Source: Roseospira goensis
Lineage (GTDB): Bacteria > Pseudomonadota > Alphaproteobacteria > Rhodospirillales > Rhodospirillaceae
Direction: 5' to 3'
Length of the DNA: 64,000 nt
Assembly: GCF_014197795.1 (NCBI RefSeq)
Contig: NZ_JACIGI010000015.1
Span: forward strand, 43,262-107,261
Shown: positions 55,724 to 64,000 of the stretch, in pieces
Layout of the letters: every line of letters begins with the position of its first letter
How positions within the stretch are numbered: position 1 is the first letter of the stretch
The notes under the pieces: generated by a model
The model's input: the letters and a program-made list of their open reading frames with translations, nothing else
Databases searched by the model: none
Told to the model about the DNA's origin: nothing
Program-made: the position numbers and the translations under genes

Positions 55724-56844
55724 CGGCTGCGGCTGCGGCGCCCGCCCTCGCCTTCAAGGGGGTCACCCACGGCTACGACGACGGCCGCCCGGTGGTGCGC
55801 GCCCTGGACCTGACCCTGGCGCCGGGCGAGGTGGTGTGCCTGCTCGGCCCGTCCGGCTGCGGCAAGACGACGACATTGCGCCTCGCCGCGGGCCTGGAGC
55901 GGCCCTGGACCGGCACCGTGCGCATCGGCGGGGCGACGGTGGCCGACGCCGGCGCGGCGCCGCCGGTGCACGTGCCACCGGAGCGGCGCCGGGTCGGGTT
56001 CCTGTTCCAGGACTTCGCCCTGTTTCCGCATCTGACCGTGCTCAACAACGTCCTGTTCGGCCTCAAGGGCCGGCCGCGCAAGGCGGCGCAGGCGCGCGCC
56101 CGGGCGGTGCTCGCCGACGTCGGCATGGCCGACCACGCCCGCGCCTGGCCGCACCAGCTCTCCGGCGGCCAGCAGCAGCGGGTGGCGCTGGCCCGGGCGC
56201 TGGCGCCGGAACCGGCCCTGCTGCTGCTGGACGAGCCGTTCTCCGGCCTGGACACCCGCCTGCGCCGCACGGTGCGCGAGCAGACCCTGCGTGTCCTCCA
56301 GGAAACCGGGGTGGCCGCTTTGATGGTCACCCACGATCCGGAAGAGGCCATGTTCATGTCCGACCGCATCGCCCTGATGCAGGCCGGCCGCATCGTCCAG
56401 ATCGACAGCCCGATGCAGCTTCACCACCGGCCGCGCTCGCCCTTCGCGGTGCGCTTCTTCAGCGAGGTGAACGAGTGCGCCGGGGTGATCCGGAACGGCG
56501 CGCTGGACACCCCGCTCGGCCGCTTCGACGCCCCCGAGCTGGCCGACGGCACCCCGGCGCGGGTGCTGGCGCGGCCCGAAGCCCTGATCCCCACCCTGTC
56601 GGGCGACACCGGGTTCGCCGCCCGCGTGGTCTCGGTGCGGCCGCTGGGGCACGAGACCATCCTGCTGCTGGGTCTGACCGCCCCCGGCCGGCCGGAGAGC
56701 GAGGCCCTGCCGCTGACCGCGCGGGTGCCGGGCCGGCCGCGCTGCGATCCCGGCGACATCATCGCGCTGGCGGTGGAGGCCGACGAGTGCTTCGTCTTTC
56801 CCGACGCCGGCCCGGACCCGGAGGACGCCGGCGGCACCGGGTGA
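55720..56844 (+). CDS. Iron-type ABC transporter ATP-binding protein (FbpC-like)
   Basis: 374 residues. LLGPSGCGKTTTLRLAAGLE (Walker A), FLFQDFALFPHLTVLNNVLF (Q-loop), QLSGGQQQRVALARAL (signature) and ALLLLDEPFSGLDTRLR (Walker B) are followed by a C-terminal TOBE-like domain (ARVLARPEALIPTL, GHETILLLGL) as in FbpC/PotA. It energises the permease encoded immediately upstream, with a 4-base overlap. Substrate is inferred from the permease as ferric iron. Confidence 0.92.
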   Translation: MTAAAAAPALAFKGVTHGYDDGRPVVRALDLTLAPGEVVCLLGPSGCGKTTTLRLAAGLERPWTGTVRIGGATVADAGAAPPVHVPPERRRVGFLFQDFALFPHLTVLNNVLFGLKGRPRKAAQARARAVLADVGMADHARAWPHQLSGGQQQRVALARALAPEPALLLLDEPFSGLDTRLRRTVREQTLRVLQETGVAALMVTHDPEEAMFMSDRIALMQAGRIVQIDSPMQLHHRPRSPFAVRFFSEVNECAGVIRNGALDTPLGRFDAPELADGTPARVLARPEALIPTLSGDTGFAARVVSVRPLGHETILLLGLTAPGRPESEALPLTARVPGRPRCDPGDIIALAVEADECFVFPDAGPDPEDAGGTG

Positions 56845-57050
56845 AGACCACCGGCGAGTCTCTTGGCCCCCTTCCGCCGTTGGGGCACACTACCGGCATC
56901 GGAACCAACGGGCGTCGGGCCGGGCACCCCGGCGCCGCCAAGACCCGCCGTCAACAAGACCCGCCGTCAAACAGGGGGGCGCCGTCCCGGCATGGCCGGA
57001 CGCCCCGCCACGTGTGACCACTGGCGCGTGAGAACACCGGGAGGACGACC

Positions 57051-59006
<1,956 letters not shown>

Positions 59007-59186
59007 GCCGAGCGCGCCGGATCCGGACGCGGCCGGCCCCCTTGCCAGGACCGCAGCCGGGCGCCAGAGTCGGGGCATCGGCACCGCCGTGATCCGGCCG
59101 TCGGGGCGGCGGTGGACGGCGGGGCGCCGCCGCCCGACCGCCCCGACCGCCCCGACCGCTCCGAGCGAGGGCGAGCGAGGGAGAGC

Positions 59187-60677
59187 ATGACCGTGGACAC
59201 GCGCATCCTGTGGGGGGGCGGCGCCGTCGTCGGCGCGGCGGCGCTGGCCGTGGCGGCGTACCTGCTGCTGACCGGTCCGCCCGGCCCGGTCTCGGAGGAT
59301 CCGGTCGCCGAGGCCCCGGGTCGCGGGGACGCGTCGCGCCCCGGCGGTGCCCCGGAGTCCACCGGCAGCGCCGCCCTCGATCGCGCCCTGTCGGAGGCCC
59401 GCGACACCCTGTCGGCGGTGCCCGGCCCCGCCACCCCGGACGACCCGGCCGCCGCCCCCTCCGCTGACCCGGTCACCAACCCGGTCACCGACCCATCGGC
59501 CGCCGACTCGTCGGTTGCGGTCCGGCCGGCGCCCAACAGCGGACCCGCCGCGATCCCCGACACCGCCATCGACGCCGGCCCGGACGGTCCCGACGCCCCC
59601 ACCTTCGACATCGTGCGGGTGGAGCCGGACGGCAGCGCCGTGATGGCCGGCCGCGCCGCGCCGGGCGCCACGGTCTCGATCCTCGACGACGGCGAGACCC
59701 TGGGCGAGACCACCGCCGACGACCGCGGCCAGTGGGTGTTTCTGCCCGACCGGCCGCTGACCCCGGGCCAACGCGAACTGTCGCTGACCGCGCGCGGCGG
59801 CCACCCCGCCGAGACCACGCCCGCGCCGGCCGCATCGGCCCCGGCCGTCCCGGCCGCGCCGCAGGGGGCCGACGCCATCACCGCGCAGGCCGGCACCACC
59901 CCCGACCCGGCCCCGGCTGCCCCCGCCGCGACGGCTTCGGCCGGCGGCGGCGGGTCGGTATCCGCCTCCGCCGGCGCCCCGCCGGACGCGCGCCGCTCCG
60001 AGACGGTGGTGGTGCTGGCCGTGCCCGGCGCCGACAGCCCCGACGCCCCGGTCATCGCCCTGGAGGCGCCCCGGGTCGGCGGCGGCACCGGCCGCCTGCT
60101 CCAGGGACCGGCGCCGGCGATGGCCAGCGGCACGTTGCAGCTCTCGCGCGTCGATTACGCCAGTGGCGGCGCGCTGGCGTTGTCCGGCACCGCGCGGCCG
60201 GGGGCGACGCTCCAGCTCTACCTCGACAACGCGCCGGTGGCCCGGGTCGAGGCCGACGCCGGCGGCACCTGGCGCGCCAGCCCCGAGACCGCCGGCCTGG
60301 ACGAGAAGGTCTACACCCTGCGCGTCGACGAGGTGCGCGCCGACGGCGCCGTGCGGCGGCGGGTGGAACTGCCGTTCCAGCACACCGACCTTGCGCTCGG
60401 TGCGGGCGCCGACGGCGAAACCATGGTGGTGGTGCAACCCGGCAACAATCTTTGGCGGGTGGCGCGCGCGGTCTACGGCCGCGGCATCGACTACACCCTG
60501 ATCTACGCCGCCAACGCCGACCAGATCCGCGACCCGGACCTGATCTACCCCGGGCAGGTGTTCCACATCCCCGACGCCCGGGACGACGCCCGGGACGGGG
60601 ACGGGGACGGGGACGCGGCCGGCGCCGACACCCCCGCCGGCCCCACCCCGCGCGACGGCGCACCGGCGGTCCGGTGA
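59187..60677 (+). CDS. LysM-domain envelope protein with Ig-like repeats
   Basis: 496 residues. An N-terminal membrane anchor ([20 protein letters not shown], ~8-28), a Pro/Ala-rich linker, two Ig-like repeats ([40 protein letters not shown]) and a C-terminal LysM domain ([20 protein letters not shown], then [20 protein letters not shown]). It would sit in the inner membrane with the LysM domain binding peptidoglycan. The related architecture is seen in LysM proteins of many alphaproteobacteria. GAGGGAGAGC sets ATG 59187. Its stop codon overlaps the next gene start (GTGA), so the two are coupled. Confidence 0.85.
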   Translation: MTVDTRILWGGGAVVGAAALAVAAYLLLTGPPGPVSEDPVAEAPGRGDASRPGGAPESTGSAALDRALSEARDTLSAVPGPATPDDPAAAPSADPVTNPVTDPSAADSSVAVRPAPNSGPAAIPDTAIDAGPDGPDAPTFDIVRVEPDGSAVMAGRAAPGATVSILDDGETLGETTADDRGQWVFLPDRPLTPGQRELSLTARGGHPAETTPAPAASAPAVPAAPQGADAITAQAGTTPDPAPAAPAATASAGGGGSVSASAGAPPDARRSETVVVLAVPGADSPDAPVIALEAPRVGGGTGRLLQGPAPAMASGTLQLSRVDYASGGALALSGTARPGATLQLYLDNAPVARVEADAGGTWRASPETAGLDEKVYTLRVDEVRADGAVRRRVELPFQHTDLALGAGADGETMVVVQPGNNLWRVARAVYGRGIDYTLIYAANADQIRDPDLIYPGQVFHIPDARDDARDGDGDGDAAGADTPAGPTPRDGAPAVR

Positions 60678-62242
60678 GCCGCCCCAACGTGTCCGACCGC
60701 CGCCCCATCCGCGTCCTCCAGGCCCGCCCGCCCGGCATACCCGGGGCGGCCGCGCTGGACGATCTGGCGCTGATCACCGTGGAGGGCCTGCGCGAGCTGG
60801 GCCACCCGGTCGAGCGGGTGTCCGATCCGGGCGCGGGCGGCATCGACGCGGACGCCCTCACGCTGCTGATCGGCGGCCACCTGCTGGAGGGGCGCGGCGT
60901 CGACGCGCTGCCGCCCGAGGTGGTGGTCTACAACGCGCTGCCGATCCCCTCCGGCGGGGTGGCCGCGCGCTTCCCGGAGTACGCCCGCCTGTTGGCCCGC
61001 AACCCCGTGTGGGACGTGGCGCGGCCGTCGCTGGACGCCCTGGCCGAGGCCAGCAGCCGCGACGGCGACGGCCTTCAGCACGTCCCGCCCGGGTGGGTGC
61101 CGGCGCTGGGCCGGCTGCCGGTGGCGCGGGCGCAGGACATCGCGGTGCTGTTCATGGGGCCGATGGACCGGCGCCGCTGGCGCCTGATGGCCGAGCTGGA
61201 GGCCCAGGGCCAGAGCCTGCGCCACGTCGCCGACGTGACCGGCAGCAAGCGCGACGCCCTGGTGGCGCGCGCCCGCCTGGTGCTGGAGCTGGCGCCGCTG
61301 GAGGACCAGATTCCGGAGCCGACCCGGCTGGTCTACCTGCTCGCCAACCGCAAGGCGGTGCTGGCCGAAGCGACGCCGGAGCTGGAGAACGACCCGGTTC
61401 TGCGGGCCGGGCTGCGGCTGGCGCCGTTCGACGAGATCGCGCGGGCTCTGCAACGGCTGGGCCACGACGTCGACGGTCGCCACGCGCTGGAACTGCGCGG
61501 CCTGGATGCGGTGCGCCGGCGCGATGCCGCCACCGTGCTCAAGCGCGCGCTGGCGCGGCTGCCGGCGGCGCTGACGCGGGCGGCACCGGCCCGCGCCCGG
61601 GCCGCCGTCGCCGGTCCCGCCCGCCCGGCCGTCGCCGGTCCTGCCCGCCCGACCGCGGCCGCGACGGTCGCCGGACCCGCGCCCACGGTGCTGAACCTGA
61701 ACGGCGGCCGCGACCCGATCGAGGAGGCCCTGAACCTGGAGCTGCCGGACACCCCGATGCCGGCCGGCGTGGCCGCCCCGGACATCGTCGCCGACCCCTG
61801 CGACCCGGAGCTGATCGGGCGGGTGTTCGACACCGCGCGCTTCGGCGCCGTGGTCTTGGGGGCCGGCGGCTTCGGCCGTATCCTGGCGCCCTGGGTGCCG
61901 GCCCGGGTGCCCGACCTGGTGGCCTTCATGGCCACCTGCCTGACCCTGCTGGCGGAGGACGGCGCGCTAGAGCTGCTGGTGCCCTACGACCTGTCGCACG
62001 GCGCCTGGTCCGACCCGGCCAACCGGCGGGCCTTCAACGAGCATTCCTTCACCGCCTTCACCGAGGGCCACGCCGCCATCGGCTGGACCGAGGCGCGGTT
62101 CCACCTGGACAGCCTGGAGTTCGCCTTCACCGCGCTGGGCGAGCGGCTGGAGCGCGACGGCGCGGCGGTCGAGACCATCCTGGGCACGCCGCGCGCCGTC
62201 GACGCCATGCGAGTTGTTCTGCGCAAACGCTCTCTTCGTTAG
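60674..62242 (+). CDS. Possible glycosyltransferase/methyltransferase-like fusion protein
   Basis: 522 residues. The N-terminal ~310 residues ([44 protein letters not shown]-type segments) suggest a Rossmann-like glycosyltransferase-type region, by overall pattern only. A ~50-residue linker has tandem AVAGPARP repeats. The C-terminal part ([52 protein letters not shown]) matches the second half of a small family of SAM-dependent methyltransferases, though no clear GxGxG SAM loop precedes it. The GTG start at 60674 overlaps the LysM gene. Function not known. Confidence 0.6.
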   Translation: MSRPNVSDRRPIRVLQARPPGIPGAAALDDLALITVEGLRELGHPVERVSDPGAGGIDADALTLLIGGHLLEGRGVDALPPEVVVYNALPIPSGGVAARFPEYARLLARNPVWDVARPSLDALAEASSRDGDGLQHVPPGWVPALGRLPVARAQDIAVLFMGPMDRRRWRLMAELEAQGQSLRHVADVTGSKRDALVARARLVLELAPLEDQIPEPTRLVYLLANRKAVLAEATPELENDPVLRAGLRLAPFDEIARALQRLGHDVDGRHALELRGLDAVRRRDAATVLKRALARLPAALTRAAPARARAAVAGPARPAVAGPARPTAAATVAGPAPTVLNLNGGRDPIEEALNLELPDTPMPAGVAAPDIVADPCDPELIGRVFDTARFGAVVLGAGGFGRILAPWVPARVPDLVAFMATCLTLLAEDGALELLVPYDLSHGAWSDPANRRAFNEHSFTAFTEGHAAIGWTEARFHLDSLEFAFTALGERLERDGAAVETILGTPRAVDAMRVVLRKRSLR

Positions 62243-62429
62243 CGCAGGTCGCACTCAGCAGTTCGCACTCAATGGATGATACCGGCCGCCGGACGGACGG
62301 ACCTCTCCGTCGACCGGCTGGCGCCGCTGGTGCCGCATGAGCACCGGCGGCAACCGCGCCAAGGTGGCGCGATTCCGGGACCGGGCCGCCCCGCCAGCGG
62401 CCCGCGCAAGCGACCCATGAGAGGCGTAA

Positions 62430-62475
62430 AATACTTATTTATTAGTATCTTATATCATTTTCTTGACACGATACT
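62430..62475 (+). promoter_or_regulatory. AT-rich block upstream of a small gene
   Basis: About 45 bases (AAAATACTTATTTATTAGTA, then TCTTATATCATTTTCTTGAC) are far richer in A+T than anything else nearby. They contain ATACT-N8-AGTAT and a TTGACA at 62463-62468. This looks like a promoter or operator for the gene at 62566, but I cannot assign a -10 with confidence. The 62243-62565 gap otherwise shows no gene. Confidence 0.45.
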
Positions 62476-62565
62476 TCCGCCATGCCCTGATGATCGCACA
62501 GGGCGCGGCACGTTCGCGTCCCCCGGATCCCGGACTCGCCCCGGACGCATCAAGGAGGGCCTGTC

Positions 62566-62787
62566 ATGCGACTGCTGGTACGTACACCCGACGCGGAATC
62601 CTTTCTGCGTGCCCTCACCATCGCGGTGCCGGACGCCGCCGCGGTGATCGAAATCCCCGAGATGTACCTGATCGCGGTGGACGACCTGCCCCCCGCCACC
62701 GTGGCGCGCCTGGAGGACCTGGGCGCCTGGGTGCGCCCGGCGCCCTGGTTGCACGCGTCGCGCCGGCCGGAGACCGTCGCCGCCTGA
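62566..62787 (+). CDS. Small hypothetical protein
   Basis: 73 residues: MRLLVRTPDAESFLRALTIA, then VPDAAAVIEIPEMYLIAVDD and LPPATVARLEDLGAWVRPAP. A strong ribosome site, AAGGAGG, lies seven bases upstream of ATG 62566, which with the AT-rich block makes this a real gene. The alternation of strands and helices suggests a compact alpha/beta fold. No family is recognised and there are no cysteines. It precedes cobD by 92 bases in the same direction. Confidence 0.65.
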   Translation: MRLLVRTPDAESFLRALTIAVPDAAAVIEIPEMYLIAVDDLPPATVARLEDLGAWVRPAPWLHASRRPETVAA

Positions 62788-62879
62788 TCCGCCGGGCGCC
62801 CGACCGCCCGACCGCGCCGCCCCCGCGCCCCGCAAGTGGCTTGCCGACGGCGGCGCGTGGTGGGATGGTCCCGCCCGTC

Positions 62880-63896
62880 ATGCTGCTCCTGTTCGACTAC
62901 ACCGGAACCGACGTCTTCGATCCCCTCGTGCTGCTGCTGGCCGCGATGGTGCTGGACGCCTATCTGGGCGAATTCGGCCCCGTGTTCCGCGTTCTGCCGC
63001 ATCCGGTGGTGGTCATGGGCCATTGGATCGGCGTCGCCGACGCCCGCCTCAACCGGCCGCAGAGGTCCGAGACCGACCGCCGCGTGCGCGGGGTGATGAC
63101 CGCGCTTGGCCTGACCGCCGCCGCGGCCGGCGTTGGCCTGCTGGTGCAATGGTTTGCCACCACCGCACCGGCGGGCTGGGTCCTCGAACTGCTGCTGGTG
63201 GCCCTGCTGCTGGCCCAGAAGAGCCTGCACGACCATGTGCGCGCCGTCGCCCATGCCCTGGAGAGCGACGGCGTGGCGGCCGCCCGCAGCGTCATCCGCC
63301 ATCTGGTGGGCCGCGACCCGGAGACCCTGGACGGCGGCGGCATCGGCCGCGCCGCGGTCGAATCCCTGGCCGAGAATTTCTCCGACGGCGTGGTGGCCCC
63401 GGTGGTCTGGTACGTGATGTTGGGGCTGCCGGGCCTGCTGGCCTACAAGATGATCAACACCCTCGATTCCATGATCGGTCACCGCACGCCCCGGCACGAG
63501 GCGTTCGGCTGGGCCTCGGCCCGGCTGGACGATGCCGCGAACTGGGTTCCGGCGCGGCTGGCCGGCGCGCTGCTGGTGGCCGCCGCGGCGACGCTGCGCT
63601 TCGCCGATGCGCGAGCATCGCTGCGCATCCTGCGCCGCGACGCGCGCCGCCACCGCTCGCCCAACGCCGGCTGGCCGGAGGCGGCCACCGCCGGGGCGCT
63701 GGGACTGGCGCTGTCGGGGCCGCGTCGCTACCACGGCCGGGTGACGGACGAACCCTGGGTCGGCGACGGCCGCGCCACCGTGACCCCGAAGGACATCCGC
63801 CGCGCCCTGCGGCTGTACGTGCGCGCGTGTTTCGGCCTCGGGATCCTGGTCGCGCTGGGGCTGGTGCTCAAGCTGGCGACGGCCGGCCCCGGGTGA
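62880..63896 (+). CDS. cobD: Adenosylcobinamide-phosphate synthase CobD/CbiB
   Basis: 338 residues, integral membrane. AAMVLDAYLGEFGPVFRVLP, HPVVVMGHWIGVADARLNRP, SLAENFSDGVVAPVVWYVML, LPGLLAYKMINTLDSMIGHR and the C-terminal DEPWVGDGRATVTPKDIRRA are typical. It attaches the aminopropanol arm to adenosylcobyric acid in vitamin B12 synthesis. An in-frame ATG at 62865 is an alternative start; neither has a strong ribosome site. Other cobalamin genes, if present, must lie beyond the window. Confidence 0.93.
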   Translation: MLLLFDYTGTDVFDPLVLLLAAMVLDAYLGEFGPVFRVLPHPVVVMGHWIGVADARLNRPQRSETDRRVRGVMTALGLTAAAAGVGLLVQWFATTAPAGWVLELLLVALLLAQKSLHDHVRAVAHALESDGVAAARSVIRHLVGRDPETLDGGGIGRAAVESLAENFSDGVVAPVVWYVMLGLPGLLAYKMINTLDSMIGHRTPRHEAFGWASARLDDAANWVPARLAGALLVAAAATLRFADARASLRILRRDARRHRSPNAGWPEAATAGALGLALSGPRRYHGRVTDEPWVGDGRATVTPKDIRRALRLYVRACFGLGILVALGLVLKLATAGPG

Positions 63897-63909
63897 AAAC
63901 CCAGGCTAG

Positions 63910-64000
63910 CAGGCTGCGGAAAAAGCGGTGTGGTTTCCCCCTTTCCCCATCGACAGCGGCGAAAATCGGTGCTGTCGGTGAGGTTAGGACCGCCGTTTCC
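63910..64000. mobile_element. Probable left end of an insertion sequence
   Basis: CAGGCTGCGGAAAAAG at 63910-63925, just after cobD, resembles the terminal inverted repeat of IS1182-type elements as I recall them. The following sequence has no resemblance to the neighbouring genes. The window ends before a transposase or the other terminus, so this is tentative. Confidence 0.35.

Overview
The window is about 72% G+C and looks like the chromosome of a motile, GC-rich alphaproteobacterium, probably of the Rhodospirillales. The evidence is a CcrM-type GANTC methyltransferase, FliX, a DUF6489 protein, an alpha-type DksA without its zinc cysteines, a 41-residue L36, the rsmG-parA-parB cluster, and a bacteriophytochrome beside a heme oxygenase. 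No rRNA or tRNA genes were seen. The species assignment is inference.

Layout. 1-4052: the end of a PEP-protein phosphotransferase, rnhB, ccrM and an AmpG-like permease. 4053-4796: a gene-free, lower-GC stretch with strong hairpins and a minus-strand terminator, possibly an sRNA. 4797-8321 (minus): a fused indolepyruvate ferredoxin oxidoreductase. 8553-9172: a RelB/DinJ-type antitoxin with a frameshifted RelE/ParE toxin. 9360-14128: rpmJ, an 80-bp palindromic tandem array, cytochrome b561, an ABC-F ATPase and two small envelope proteins. 14512-18955: argD-argF-hslO, a lipoprotein and a membrane protein. 19209-31699: the chromosome-segregation and tRNA-modification neighbourhood (mnmE; mnmG; rsmG-parA-parB). 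It carries six parS-type palindromes and three blocks of a 176-bp repeat.

31983-35696: a winged-helix-like protein and a compact accessory group made of a DUF6916 protein, a GNAT acetyltransferase and three tandem phage-tail-collar (microcystin-dependent-type) proteins, with no phage structural genes around them. 36038-49381: dksA, then a flagellar block (fliX divergent from flgI, flgJ, flgN-like, flgK, flgL, fliK, flgD, flgE). Three sigma-54 type promoters with GG-N10-GC spacing precede fliX, flgI and fliK. 49608-56844: a cytochrome b, a heme oxygenase translationally coupled to a bacteriophytochrome whose kinase domain has lost the phosphoacceptor histidine, and an iron-type ABC permease/ATPase pair. 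57051-63896: acetoacetyl-CoA synthetase, a LysM protein coupled to a possible glycosyltransferase/methyltransferase fusion, a small unknown protein and cobD. The right edge enters what looks like an insertion-sequence end.

The most interesting items are the degenerate-kinase phytochrome, the parS cluster interleaved with the 176-bp repeat, the tail-collar/GNAT/DUF6916 module, and several uncatalogued palindromic repeat families.
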